A DNA stretch of 64,000 bases from Granulicella cerasi (GTDB lineage Bacteria; Acidobacteriota; Terriglobia; Terriglobales; Acidobacteriaceae). Below, piece by piece: positions 8,678 through 18,187 of the stretch (positions are counted from its first letter, which is position 1; every line of letters begins with the position of its first letter). A program made the translations under genes and the position numbers. The stretch lies in the NCBI RefSeq assembly GCF_025685575.1, contig NZ_JAGSYD010000003.1:860592-924591 (forward strand), in the 5' to 3' direction. The notes beneath the pieces are model-generated. The model made no database searches and had not been told where the DNA came from. It saw only the letters and a list, made by a program, of their open reading frames with translations.

Positions 8678-9745
8678 ATGCAGCTTCTTCGCTTCGCCTG
8701 TGCCGCTGCGGCCCTTGCAGCGGTAGGCACTGGCGCGATCTCTCACGCGCAGGCCAAGGCTCCCGTGAAACCGACCTTCCCCGCCGGCGTACCGGCCGTG
8801 ACGGTTCCCTACTCCGACGATGCGCTGAACTTCCAGCACCTCGGCTCGATTCACATGCGCCTCTCCTTCAACGGCGGGGAGAGCTCGACGTTCCAGATCG
8901 ATACCGGCTCCACCGGCATCATGGTTTCGGCCGACGAGATTCCCGGTTACACAGGCAAGGGTGAGCCGGGCGAGATCACGTATTCCTCTTCGGGCATCCG
9001 CCTGAGCGGTACCTGGGAAACGGTGGACGTGAAGTTCGAAGACGCCAAGATGCCGGATGGCTCGCCTATCATCGCGCACATGCCGGTACTCGCGGTGAAG
9101 CTCCGCGAATGCCTGGGCACCGGCGTCAATGCGGCGCATTGCTCCCCCGGCCCTGGCCATCCGCACATGCTCGGCATCGGCTTTGGCCGCGGCGATGGCA
9201 AGGACTGGAAGGTACAGCAGCGCAATGCGTTCATCATGCTGAATGCCATGCAGGAAGGCCGCATGCGCCGCGGCTATGTGCTCACGCCGAAGGGCGTGCA
9301 GCTTGGCCTGAACGCCGACCTGATGCAGACCGGCGATTGGAAATGGCAGAAGCTGAATTCGCGCTCGGTCGAGCCGCCCGACGACTCCAACGCGCCGAAG
9401 GATTGGGAGACCGCTGCGGGAACCATCGCCGTCGCAGGCAAGACGCTCGGCATGGGCACAGTGCTGATCGATACCGGACTCACGAACATGATGGTCTCCT
9501 CCCCCGGTGCGCCCGAGAGCGGAGACGTTCCCGACGGCACGCCGATCAAGGTGTATCTTCTGGGCGGCCAACTCAGCTATGAGTTCACCAGCGGCGACAC
9601 GCATGATCCTGAGACCCCGCGCAAGGTAAGCTGGCGCAAACCGCACGAGACCACCTTCGTGAACACAGGTCTGCGCGGGATCGCTCACTTCGACTATGCC
9701 TATGACGCCGATGGCGGCTACCTGGGCCTGAAGTACCGCCCGTAG
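8678..9745 (+). CDS. Secreted pepsin/retropepsin-like aspartic protease homologue
   Basis: A 355-residue protein. The ATG at 8678 has an ideal GGAGG site 6 bases upstream, so longer GTG starts are rejected. The signal peptide covers residues 1-25 (ending SHA). Two aspartic-protease-like motifs are visible: FQIDTGSTGIMVS around Asp75 and VLIDTGLTNMMVSS around Asp265, about 190 residues apart, as in two-lobed pepsin-family enzymes where each lobe gives one catalytic Asp. The MLGIGFGRG segment near 164-172 resembles the glycine-rich strand that follows the first active site. Periplasmic or extracellular proteolysis is inferred; no prosegment is obvious. The gene ends at a strong bidirectional hairpin. 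Confidence 0.72.
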   Translation: MQLLRFACAAAALAAVGTGAISHAQAKAPVKPTFPAGVPAVTVPYSDDALNFQHLGSIHMRLSFNGGESSTFQIDTGSTGIMVSADEIPGYTGKGEPGEITYSSSGIRLSGTWETVDVKFEDAKMPDGSPIIAHMPVLAVKLRECLGTGVNAAHCSPGPGHPHMLGIGFGRGDGKDWKVQQRNAFIMLNAMQEGRMRRGYVLTPKGVQLGLNADLMQTGDWKWQKLNSRSVEPPDDSNAPKDWETAAGTIAVAGKTLGMGTVLIDTGLTNMMVSSPGAPESGDVPDGTPIKVYLLGGQLSYEFTSGDTHDPETPRKVSWRKPHETTFVNTGLRGIAHFDYAYDADGGYLGLKYRP

Positions 9746-9760
9746 TCTCACCGCAACACA

Positions 9761-9800
9761 AAAGAGAAACGCCTACTGCGAGCAGTAGGCGTTTCTCTTT
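9761..9800. terminator. Strong bidirectional hairpin terminator
   Basis: Arms at 9761-9779 and 9782-9800 (AAAGAGAAACGCCTACTGC and its complement) are perfectly complementary, with A-rich and T-rich outer ends. The hairpin is therefore a good intrinsic terminator for both the plus-strand protease gene and the minus-strand gene that ends at 9814. Confidence 0.85.
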
Positions 9801-9813
9801 CCCTCAGATACAG

Positions 9814-10563
9814 CTAGTTCTTCTTCGCCTGGTCGGACCACTTGGCGATCAGCTTCTGCCAGTCGATCGTATGCACGTAGTAGCGAACGCCGTTCGGCCA
9901 TGCGCCTTCGTGCTTGGCAAACGACACGCGCGCTACGCCGCTGGAGAAGTTTTTCGCTCCGGCCTGTGCGGTCTGCACACCATTCTCGGCAAGGTCGGCA
10001 TTCGTCTTCGGGAAAGGACGCACGATCGCCACATGCCCCGGTCGACGAGGCTCTGGGCTCTCATACACGACGACGACCAACTTGCCCGCGTTGGAGAGCG
10101 TCTGCGCCTCTGCAGCCGTTGGAACAGAAGTCCATCCCGCCTGCACGCCTCCCGGAGAGCGAAACCACTCGCCCTGAGCGCTTGCCAGCAACTGCTGCGA
10201 ATGTTCCGGCGGACGCAGCATGTAAACATCCAGCTTTAGCCCAAGCGCTGCGGTGAAGGATGAGCAATGTGTTGCTCGGTCAGGACCACTCGAACCGGAC
10301 GGCTGATCCTGCAGCCCCGTAGCCCATTCGATATGCACATGCGGCTGCCAACGATCATCCACATGCATCGAGTCGATAACGCGGTCCAGCAGCTTGCCAG
10401 GGTTCGATACCTCACCGCAACAGAGCGCTGTGGCATCGGCAGCAGTTGGAGGCGCCTGAACAGAGGCTGGGGCAGAGGACACAGCTGTCCCTTGTGCGTG
10501 AACGCCCGGAACGACGATACACAAAGCAGCGAATGCGAGTAGTACGGAGGACTTCACTTTCAA
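9814..10563 (-). CDS. Secreted Cys/His peptidase-like protein of unknown function
   Basis: A 249-residue protein with a signal peptide (1-23, ending VHA) and a low-complexity Ala/Pro linker to about 45. The mature part contains THCSSFTAALGLKLDVYML around Cys100 and RRPGHVAIVRP around His177. A Cys followed some 75 residues later by a GHVAIV strand is the layout of NlpC/P60, CHAP and related papain-fold amidases, so a cell-wall or peptide amidase is possible; the family was not recognised with certainty. The TTG at 10563 is preceded by AAGG at 7 bases. A GTG two codons on is the alternative start. Confidence 0.62.
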   Translation of the reverse strand: MKVKSSVLLAFAALCIVVPGVHAQGTAVSSAPASVQAPPTAADATALCCGEVSNPGKLLDRVIDSMHVDDRWQPHVHIEWATGLQDQPSGSSGPDRATHCSSFTAALGLKLDVYMLRPPEHSQQLLASAQGEWFRSPGGVQAGWTSVPTAAEAQTLSNAGKLVVVVYESPEPRRPGHVAIVRPFPKTNADLAENGVQTAQAGAKNFSSGVARVSFAKHEGAWPNGVRYYVHTIDWQKLIAKWSDQAKKN

Positions 10564-10583
10564 AGCTTTTCCTTTTCAAGGAC

Positions 10584-10610
10584 GAGGACGCGGCATGCAG
10601 CCGCGTCCTC
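10584..10610 (-). terminator. Hairpin downstream of the second Oar-like receptor
   Basis: Perfect 11-base arms GAGGACGCGGC (10584-10594) and its complement (10600-10610) with a 5-base loop lie 21 bases after the stop of the receptor gene. There is no strong T-run, so termination may be partial and read through into the gene at 10563. Confidence 0.55.
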
Positions 10611-10631
10611 AGGTAATTCCACGTTAGTCAA

Positions 10632-13600
10632 TTAGAACTTGTAACGAATTCCAAGTTGCATAACGCGAGAGCCACTTGCTGCATCGGCTTCACCGTAATA
10701 GGATCCAGGTTTCCCCGTGCTCGTTGGAGTACGTGCGGTTGGGTTCTGCCCGGTACCCCAGGAGGTATCGAAGTCGGTGATGTTGTAGTGGTTGAAGAGG
10801 TTGAACGCTTCAGCCGAGAAGGTCAGGCGCTGGCCACGTGGGAAACGGATTTCCTTCTGGCCGCGGGCGCTCGCGCTCGACTGCCGAGCACCGCGGAAGG
10901 CATTACGGCCGACGATCACACCATTGATGAACGGACGGTCCGTCGAGGTGGAACCATCGTTGTTCATGTCCGAACCCACGGTAATGTTTTGCGGAGTTCC
11001 CGAACCAGTGATGTACGTTCCCGACATGATCCAGTCACCTAAAATAGCCTTCGTCCAAGTGAAGTGGCGGCGATTCGTGTGATACGGGATGCGGTACACC
11101 ATCGATCCGGTAAAGCGATTGCGCACGTCTTCGTTGGAAAGCGACTTTTCTGCCTTCGGGTTGTAAGGGTTGTCCGGCAGAGCTCCGTTCAGGAAGTCCG
11201 GTGCATCGTCTTCCGCACGCGCCCATACATATCCAGCGCGAACCGTGAGGCCATGCCAGGCGTTCTGCTGCAGACCGATGCGAAGACCGTTATAGTTCGA
11301 GTGCCCCCACGGGCCAGTGATGCTGATGTCGTAGTAATGCGGGTCGAGGCGGCCCGCACGGATCAGCGCATTCGTCGTCGGGTCACGCATATCGCCATAG
11401 AACGCGCGGTTGAGCTGCTGGTAGCAAGGCTGTGACTTGCCTGAAGAACTGTTCACGCCGTTACAAGTGGTCGTACCGTTAGAAACCGCATAGCCGAAGT
11501 ATGTCTGGTTTGCGCTGGTGAGGATCACTGGAGGCGCGAGGTTCGAATTGGCGGCCTTCAGCAGCTTCTCACCTTCGACGTGAATGCCCGTGATCGACAG
11601 CACAAGCTTCGAGGTCAACGCGCGATCGATGCCAAGATCCATCTGATGGATGATCGGCAGAACGGTACCCGGGAAAGAACGGCTGATGCTCGGAGCAAAG
11701 CCTGCACCAAAGCCCGTCGTCGGGAACGATGCGGTATTCGTGTAGGGTCCCGTGGCGAACGCATTGATGAGTGCGGTATTTGCTGCAGCAGTCGTCGTGC
11801 CCGAGTTGTTCAGAGTCATGACAAGCTGCTGCTTGGTCTGCAGCGTATTGCGAGCGAGGATCAGCAGGTTCTTGTCGTAGAACATGCCGTAGCCTGCACG
11901 CAAAACCGTCTTGCCCTTCTTATCGATCGCGTACGACAGAGCTACGCGCGGAGCAAAGTTGTTATAGTCGCGCGCCATCCCGTGCGAGAGCGAAGCCTGG
12001 ATCGGATCGTTCGCATTCTGGTTGAAACCCTGCGGCTGCAGATCGAGGTCGTAACGCACGCCGAGATTCAGCGTCAGGCGCGAGGTCGCCTTCCACGAGT
12101 CTTCGATGTAGCCACCAATCAGCGTATCCGGAAGATGGATATCCGGATTACCGAAGCTCTGAACATAGCGGTACGGCTGCGGAGCGGCGAGCGCAAAGTT
12201 GCCCGTCGTGTAGAAGCTCCAGTAACCCACAAAATTCGTCGGGAAGTAGCTGCGCGCGCGGATGTAATTCACCTGCACACCAGCCTTGAAGAGATGACGA
12301 CCCAAAGTCTTCGAGAGAGCGTCATCAATTTCGTAGTGGTCTTCGTCGAGCGTCACCGGGAAGTCGCTTGTCGCGCCGATGTTCACAACACCGCCGATCG
12401 CTGCGCCCGTGCCGTATACGTGAGGAAGCTGTTTCAGACGCTGAGGAGCCACCATTGCGTGCAACTCATTCAGCAATGTCGGCGAGAAGATATGTGTCCA
12501 CTCGGCGAAGTAGTTCTGCGTGTGGGTGTACGTACTGGTAGCCGCAGACAAATCGTAGTAGCCGCCGGTGTTGGTGCTGTTGGCCTGGAGGTACTGCACG
12601 TAGAGCACGCGACCGATCAACGTGTCGCGGTCGCTGATGCGGTGGTCGATACGCATCGACGCGAGCGTCTGCGCAGAGGACTGCGGAATGTAGCCATCGG
12701 TATCAACTCCACGAACGGGTGAACCGATGAGTTTGCCTGCTGCCAGAGTGCCGTCAACCGCCGAAGCATACGAACCGATGTACGAGTACTTCGAGGTATT
12801 CAGACCTACGTATTCGAGCGCACCGAAGAAGTAAGTGCGGTTCGACTTGATCGGTCCGCCAACTGAGAGTCCCAGATCATTACGTGAGTAAATGCTCGGG
12901 TTCGTATTGCTGAACGCATTCGAGGAGTTCAGGAACTGCTGACGCGTGAAGTAGTACGCCGTACCGTGAAACTTGTCTGTACCTGCGCGCGTGACCACGT
13001 TAATGAAGCCGCCGCCTGCACCGCCGAACTCTGCGGGGAACTGTTCCGTGAGCACCTGGAACTGCGCGATCGCATCCTGCGAAAGCGTCTGGCGAACGTT
13101 GCCGTTGAGCTGGCCGTTGTTCTCCACACCGTCGATCATGATCGAGTTCGAACGCGAACGCTGGCCGTTGACCGAGAAACCGGAGTTCTGGCCGGTCGTC
13201 TGCGTCGTCGTTACTTCAGGGACAGTGATTGCGAAGTCAAGGAAGTTACGGCCATCCGACGGCAGGTTGTCGATTTCTTCCTGCGAGATGGTCTGGCCGA
13301 TCGTCGTACGGTCAGGGTCAATCTGAGAAACGTCCGCATTTACCTGGACGACCGCATCCGAGGAAGCTACCGTCAGCGCGATGTTCGCGGTGGAGGCCTG
13401 GCCGACCGAGAGCGTGATGCCTGTCTGGCGCGTCTGCGCGAAGCCAGCGTGCTCGACCAGCAACTCATAGCCGCCGGGTTGCAGCGCGACGAAGCGGAAA
13501 ACGCCCGCCTTGCCCGAAACGCCGACGCGTACATCGTGCGTGGCGGTGTTGGTCAGCGTTAGAGTTGCGCCTTCGACCTTCGCGCCGGAAGGGTCGCGGA

Positions 13601-13706
13601 CGTCGACTTCGAGGCCGGCAGTATCCACCGACTGCGCTCGTGCGGACACGCCGATAAACAACGCCACCAGTAGTGACAGGGAAAGAAACCAACGAGCCAA
13701 ACGCAC
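10632..13706 (-). CDS. Oar-like TonB-dependent receptor with carboxypeptidase-regulatory-like domain
   Basis: About 1024 residues. The GTG at 13706 is chosen because AAGGAG lies 10 bases upstream and a clean signal peptide follows directly (ARWFLSLSLLVALFIGVSAR). Order: carboxypeptidase-regulatory-like domain (LEVDVRDPSGAKVEGATLTL and the strand YELLVEHAGF), plug (IDNLPSDGRNFLDFA, NGQRSRSNSIMIDGVENN, EFGGAGGGFINVVTRAGTDK), then the barrel ending in GIRYKF, with the terminal aromatic expected for BAM-assembled barrels. It is related in architecture but not near-identical to the receptor at 358. Its cargo is unknown. Confidence 0.9.
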   Translation of the reverse strand: MRLARWFLSLSLLVALFIGVSARAQSVDTAGLEVDVRDPSGAKVEGATLTLTNTATHDVRVGVSGKAGVFRFVALQPGGYELLVEHAGFAQTRQTGITLSVGQASTANIALTVASSDAVVQVNADVSQIDPDRTTIGQTISQEEIDNLPSDGRNFLDFAITVPEVTTTQTTGQNSGFSVNGQRSRSNSIMIDGVENNGQLNGNVRQTLSQDAIAQFQVLTEQFPAEFGGAGGGFINVVTRAGTDKFHGTAYYFTRQQFLNSSNAFSNTNPSIYSRNDLGLSVGGPIKSNRTYFFGALEYVGLNTSKYSYIGSYASAVDGTLAAGKLIGSPVRGVDTDGYIPQSSAQTLASMRIDHRISDRDTLIGRVLYVQYLQANSTNTGGYYDLSAATSTYTHTQNYFAEWTHIFSPTLLNELHAMVAPQRLKQLPHVYGTGAAIGGVVNIGATSDFPVTLDEDHYEIDDALSKTLGRHLFKAGVQVNYIRARSYFPTNFVGYWSFYTTGNFALAAPQPYRYVQSFGNPDIHLPDTLIGGYIEDSWKATSRLTLNLGVRYDLDLQPQGFNQNANDPIQASLSHGMARDYNNFAPRVALSYAIDKKGKTVLRAGYGMFYDKNLLILARNTLQTKQQLVMTLNNSGTTTAAANTALINAFATGPYTNTASFPTTGFGAGFAPSISRSFPGTVLPIIHQMDLGIDRALTSKLVLSITGIHVEGEKLLKAANSNLAPPVILTSANQTYFGYAVSNGTTTCNGVNSSSGKSQPCYQQLNRAFYGDMRDPTTNALIRAGRLDPHYYDISITGPWGHSNYNGLRIGLQQNAWHGLTVRAGYVWARAEDDAPDFLNGALPDNPYNPKAEKSLSNEDVRNRFTGSMVYRIPYHTNRRHFTWTKAILGDWIMSGTYITGSGTPQNITVGSDMNNDGSTSTDRPFINGVIVGRNAFRGARQSSASARGQKEIRFPRGQRLTFSAEAFNLFNHYNITDFDTSWGTGQNPTARTPTSTGKPGSYYGEADAASGSRVMQLGIRYKF

Positions 13707-14204
13707 CTGGGTCAAACTCCTTGAAGCGATACGAGGCGGCAAACGCCGTCGTCGCTGGCAACACTTCCCGCACACGCGAGTGCTCCATCGCAAAACAAAA
13801 CGTGGAGTAGGCAGAACACACCTATCGAGTCACTTAGCGAATCGAAAATCAGACCCGTGTGGGAAGCAGAACAATTGTTAGAGGACCGTTGCAATTGAAC
13901 CTAACACCGCCCACGCGCCGTAGCAATAAGGACCCGAGATAGATGGCCGATGTTCGCACTACGACCTTGCATCAGGGCCTTGGCGAACGTATGCTTTGAC
14001 CAACCTAAGCAACTTTCAGTGCCACGCGCGGCATGAATATGCCGCTACAGCTCACAAACGCAACACTTGCGGCCAGGACTGGCCACTCTTCAGAAATCCC
14101 ACCTTGCTAAGGACATGCGCGCCTGGACCGCTGCGACATGCCCACGGGATGACTGAAGAACGAAGCAAGTGAAGCACTGCTCTATGAGAAGGGATCGTCT
14201 CCGA
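13707..14204. promoter_or_regulatory. Divergent intergenic region of about 500 bases
   Basis: This is the only gap over 300 bases. It separates the minus-strand receptor from the plus-strand NHL/Ig protein and must hold both promoters. No credible gene is seen; short open frames here have no ribosome site or recognisable product. A 7-base hairpin (GCGGCAT / ATGCCGC at 14028-14045) is the only clear secondary structure. No operator or riboswitch was recognised. Confidence 0.5.
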
Positions 14205-17200
14205 ATGGTCGGTCGTACGTTTGTCAGGAACTTCGCTCTTGCCTTGGCAACAGCCCTGGGCCTTGGCTCGCAGGCAGCTCATGCCTCCGCGGGTCAGGCG
14301 TTTACGCTTTCCAGCAGCACCACCGTTAGCTTCCCGTCGACCGCCATCGGGCAGACCTCAAGCTCACAAACCGTGACGTTGACCGCGAATCGCGCCGTCA
14401 CGGTGGCGAGCGTCGTCATCTCCTCAACGATGAACAGCAAGCAGGAGTTCGTACTCGGCACGACCTCGGGCTGTACGACCGTGGTCTCCGGCGGCACCTG
14501 TAGCATCCCGGTCACGTTCAAGCCGTTCTACTCCGGCACGCGTACCGCAACCCTGACGGTCACGGACTCCACCGGCACGCTCTACACCGTCGGCCTCACC
14601 GGCGCCGCAAGCGGCCCACAGGGGTTGATGAGCCCGGGCTACAACACCTATAGCGGCCCCGTCGGTTCGGGCTACTCCGGCGATGGCGGCCCCCTCTCTG
14701 CCGCCAAGTTCTACACCCTGATGGGCACGACCTCTGACGCAGCCGGCAACCTCTACATCGCCGACTACGGCATGCAGAACATCCGCGTGGTCTACAACAG
14801 CGGCTCAGCTCTGGCTTGCCTGATCCAGATCGAGGAGCCGACGCTCTTCGGCCTCTCCGCAGGCGCAACAAGCTGCGCTGGTGCGACCTCCGCACCCGTT
14901 GCCGGGAACATTTACACCATCGCTGGCGACACCACTGCCGTATCCGGCACGGCAACGACGACCTCGCACACCGGTGGCAATCTCAACAATGTGCTCGCCA
15001 CCACAGCAGGCACGCTCTATGGTCCGGAAGGCGTAGCCGTCGATGCCGCTGGCAACATCCTGGTCTCGAACTACACCAACTACTCGACGAGCGTAGTCTT
15101 CGCGGGCGGCGACTCCATGGCTTGCCTTATCGAGATGGCAAACCCCACGATCTTTGGTCTGACCACGGGCGCAACCACCTGCGCCGGCGCCACCTCAGCG
15201 CCTCAGGTCGGCTATATCTACAAGCTCATCGGCACACCCGGCACTGCGGGTATCACCGGCGATGGCGGCCCGCTCGGTTCAGGCACCGTACTCACGGGCT
15301 ACGGCACCGCGATCACTGTGAGCCCGGCTGGCGATATCTTCTTCGTCAGCTACTCCACGCTCGCTACGCGTGGCACGCGTATTCGCGTGGTCTACAACGG
15401 AGGCGCAGCAGCAGCAAAACTCATCGCCGCAGAAAACCCCGGCACCACGCCTGTGATTGGCTACGTGTACCTTGTCGGCGGCTATGCGCAGGTGGCTTCC
15501 GCTGGCGACGGCGGACTGGCAACCGCTTCGACCGCAGGCATCCTCAACAGCCGCGGACTTGCTCTCACGGCCGATGGTGATGTCGTCTTCACCGAATACA
15601 CCTCAGCCACCAGCGCGAAGATCCGCGTGATCTACAACGGCGGCGCCGCGATGGGTAAGCTCATCACCACAGAGAACTCCGCATGGGCTTCGCCGACCGT
15701 GGGCTATCTCTACACACTCGCCGGTAATGCAACTCCGGCAACCTCAGCAACCGTAGCCGGAGCCTTGGCCTATACCAACGCCCTGAGCGACCCCATTGGC
15801 GTTACGACGGACCCTGCAGGCGACATCTACTACGTCGACTACGGCAACTTCCAGCTCTACAAGATCGACACGGCCAGCGGCAAGATCGTTCCTTACGTCG
15901 GCACCGGAGTGAAGGGCACCGGCAACGGTAACGCGCTCACGGTCGCCAAGTATTACCTTCCCTGGGCGTCGAACTTTGGCACCGATGGCACGGTCTACGT
16001 GACCGACTACGGCGTGTATCACATCAACGTAGACACCGCCGCAGCCGCGCCGATCACCTTCACCACCACCGCGGCGATCGGCAATGTCTCCGAGACAGAG
16101 GTCGTTTATCACAACAACGTCGGCAACTCGCCGTTGACGATCTCCGGCATTACGGCCAGCACAAACTTCGCCGTCGTAGCGTCGGGCTCGACGCTCTACA
16201 GCGATTGCACCTCGACGACCGTCCTGCAGCCCGGCCAGACCTGCGCGATCGGCGTGGCGCTGTCGCCAACGGTCTCGAACCAGACGCTCACCGGCACCCT
16301 CACGGTGACGGACAACTCCTCGGTCGGCACCTACACCGTCGCGCTGACGGGCACGGCTGCGGTCGCCACCACGACCACGCTTACCTCTTCGGCGAACCCG
16401 TCGCAGGGCGGCACCTCCATCACGCTCTCGGCAGCCGTCGCCGTGGCCTCGGGCCAGACCGTCCCCACGGGCACGGCTGCGCTGGCCGGTACGGTGAAGT
16501 TCACCGACGGCACCACGACGCTCGCCACCGGCGTGGCCATCGATGCCACCACCGGCATCGCGACCTACACCACGGCAGCGCTGGCAAACGGTTCGCACAG
16601 CCTGAAGGCGACCTTCACCCCGGCGACCGCGGACTACTCCACCTCGTCGGGTTCGCTGACGCAGGTGGTCAACTCGCTCACCACGACCACCACTGTCACG
16701 TCGTCGGCCAACCCCAGCGCGGGCGGTTCAGCGGTGACCTTCACCGCGACGGTCGCCGTGGTCGCTGGCCAGACCGCCCCCACCGGCGCGCCGGGACTTG
16801 CCGGCACCGTCACCTTTACCGATAGCGTGAGCGGCGCAGCGCTGGCGAGCAATGTTGCCATCGACGCCACCACTGGTCAGGCAACGGCCACGACCAGCGC
16901 CCTGACGAACGCCACCCACACCATCACCGCCGTCTTCACCCCGGCGACGGCATACTACGCCACATCGACGGGTACGCTCTCGCAGGTAGTGAGCGGCATC
17001 ACCACCTCGACTACCGTCACCTCCACCGATCCGAGCCCCGGACCGAACACGCAGGTCACGCTGACCGCGACGGTAGCCGTCACCGGCACGGTCCCCAGCG
17101 GCACTACCGCGCTGAGCGGAACGGTGACCTTCGTCGACGTTTCGCTGGTCAGCGGATCGACCACCTCCACCACGACCACGCTGGGTACGAGCACCATCAG

Positions 17201-17819
17201 TTCAGCCGGCGTCGCTACGCTGCCGTTCAAGTCCTCGCTCGTGGCAACGCACACCATCACCGCGACCTTCACCCCGTCCACGCTCTACTACGCGTCCTCG
17301 GCGGGAACGATCGTCGAGACCGTCTCGGGACCGACCTTCACGGTCGCCAACAGCAACCCCGGCGTCGCCATTCCGACGGGCGGCAGCACGACCACCACCT
17401 TCGCCGTCAGCGGCATAGGTGGCTACTCGGGCACCGTCTCGGCAAGCTGCTCGGGGGCGCCGGCGTACATCACCTGCTCCTTCGCTCCGGCCAGCACCAC
17501 GTTCAGCGGTACGAGCGCTACCTCCAACGTGGTCATGACCATCCGCACGAACGGCCAGACGAGCTCGCTGGTCAGCCGCACCGGCGGGCTGGAGCTGGCT
17601 TCCCTGCTCGGCTTCGGCGTGTTGCTCGTGGCTCCGCGTCGTCGTCGCCTCGGCGCGATGCTGATGCTCGCTCTGGGCCTCGCTCTGACGGCCACCATGA
17701 CCGGCTGCGGCAACGGCACGAACAGCGCGGCGCGCGGAACCTTCAACCTCACCGTCAACTTCACCGACGGATCGTTGACGGTCACCTCGCCGGTCACGGT
17801 GTCGATCACTGGCAACTAA
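14205..17819 (+). CDS. Large secreted NHL / Ig-like repeat surface protein with Arg-cluster C-terminus
   Basis: About 1204 residues from the ATG at 14205, which has AAGGGA 10 bases upstream; ATG 14184 and GTG 14169 are alternatives. Order: signal peptide (ending AAHAS), an ASH-like beta domain (SFPSTAIGQTSSSQTVTLTA, SIPVTFKP), an NHL-type propeller region with recurring GDGGP, AGNLYIADYG and VYNGG blocks, a second ASH-like domain (PLTISGITAS, QTCAIGVALSP), and three Ig-like repeats of about 105 residues each. It closes with LLVAPRRRRLGAM, a hydrophobic stretch, TGCGN (Cys1168) and a 36-residue tail. A surface adhesin-like or scaffold role is inferred. The same C-terminus occurs in the protein at 31407-37202. 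Confidence 0.82.
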   Translation: MVGRTFVRNFALALATALGLGSQAAHASAGQAFTLSSSTTVSFPSTAIGQTSSSQTVTLTANRAVTVASVVISSTMNSKQEFVLGTTSGCTTVVSGGTCSIPVTFKPFYSGTRTATLTVTDSTGTLYTVGLTGAASGPQGLMSPGYNTYSGPVGSGYSGDGGPLSAAKFYTLMGTTSDAAGNLYIADYGMQNIRVVYNSGSALACLIQIEEPTLFGLSAGATSCAGATSAPVAGNIYTIAGDTTAVSGTATTTSHTGGNLNNVLATTAGTLYGPEGVAVDAAGNILVSNYTNYSTSVVFAGGDSMACLIEMANPTIFGLTTGATTCAGATSAPQVGYIYKLIGTPGTAGITGDGGPLGSGTVLTGYGTAITVSPAGDIFFVSYSTLATRGTRIRVVYNGGAAAAKLIAAENPGTTPVIGYVYLVGGYAQVASAGDGGLATASTAGILNSRGLALTADGDVVFTEYTSATSAKIRVIYNGGAAMGKLITTENSAWASPTVGYLYTLAGNATPATSATVAGALAYTNALSDPIGVTTDPAGDIYYVDYGNFQLYKIDTASGKIVPYVGTGVKGTGNGNALTVAKYYLPWASNFGTDGTVYVTDYGVYHINVDTAAAAPITFTTTAAIGNVSETEVVYHNNVGNSPLTISGITASTNFAVVASGSTLYSDCTSTTVLQPGQTCAIGVALSPTVSNQTLTGTLTVTDNSSVGTYTVALTGTAAVATTTTLTSSANPSQGGTSITLSAAVAVASGQTVPTGTAALAGTVKFTDGTTTLATGVAIDATTGIATYTTAALANGSHSLKATFTPATADYSTSSGSLTQVVNSLTTTTTVTSSANPSAGGSAVTFTATVAVVAGQTAPTGAPGLAGTVTFTDSVSGAALASNVAIDATTGQATATTSALTNATHTITAVFTPATAYYATSTGTLSQVVSGITTSTTVTSTDPSPGPNTQVTLTATVAVTGTVPSGTTALSGTVTFVDVSLVSGSTTSTTTTLGTSTISSAGVATLPFKSSLVATHTITATFTPSTLYYASSAGTIVETVSGPTFTVANSNPGVAIPTGGSTTTTFAVSGIGGYSGTVSASCSGAPAYITCSFAPASTTFSGTSATSNVVMTIRTNGQTSSLVSRTGGLELASLLGFGVLLVAPRRRRLGAMLMLALGLALTATMTGCGNGTNSAARGTFNLTVNFTDGSLTVTSPVTVSITGN

Positions 17820-17838
17820 TCGCAACCGCAACACGCAG

Positions 17839-17865
17839 AAAGGCCCGCCAAATCGGCGGGCCTTT
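17839..17865 (+). terminator. Intrinsic terminator of the NHL/Ig protein gene
   Basis: Perfect 11-base arms AAAGGCCCGCC (17839-17849) and its complement (17855-17865) around a 5-base loop, 20 bases after the stop codon. The outer A/T ends allow use from both sides. Confidence 0.8.
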
Positions 17866-17923
17866 CGCTTGCTCGAAACATCGTGACGCGCAGAGTCTTC
17901 CCTGCACCCCACATACGCGCGAT

Positions 17924-18187
17924 CTAAATTTTGATCGACCAGCCCAGCTGTTCGAGTTCCACTTCGATAGTCGCCAGGGCCTGCGTGAGCGCTTCACGGC
18001 GATGCGCGCTGGAGGTACGTTCGCTCAGCACGCGCTCGCGCTGCAGCTCGAGCGCCTGGATGCGGCGCTTCTTCTCCGCTTCCTGCAACAGCTTGGCGCT
18101 GTTATCTTCTGGCTTGAATGATTGCGTTGATGCGGCGGCTTCGGCTTGCTGCTCTTCCACGTTCTTCGACTCCCAGCCTTTGGACAT
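17924..18187 (-). CDS. Small charged coiled-coil protein, unknown function
   Basis: 87 residues, no signal peptide. Residues about 30-82 are rich in Leu, Glu, Arg and Gln in heptad-like spacing (AKLLQEAEKKRRIQALELQR, then EALTQALATIEVELEQLGW), which predicts a continuous coiled coil. The ATG at 18187 has GAGG 3 bases upstream. No known family was recognised. The next gene upstream on the same strand is some 100 bases away, so it may be transcribed alone. Confidence 0.6.
   Translation of the reverse strand: MSKGWESKNVEEQQAEAAASTQSFKPEDNSAKLLQEAEKKRRIQALELQRERVLSERTSSAHRREALTQALATIEVELEQLGWSIKI

Noticed and set aside
13712-13894. A 60-codon minus-strand frame in the divergent spacer
   Set aside because: No ribosome site, no recognisable product, and it overlaps the likely promoter region of the receptor gene.
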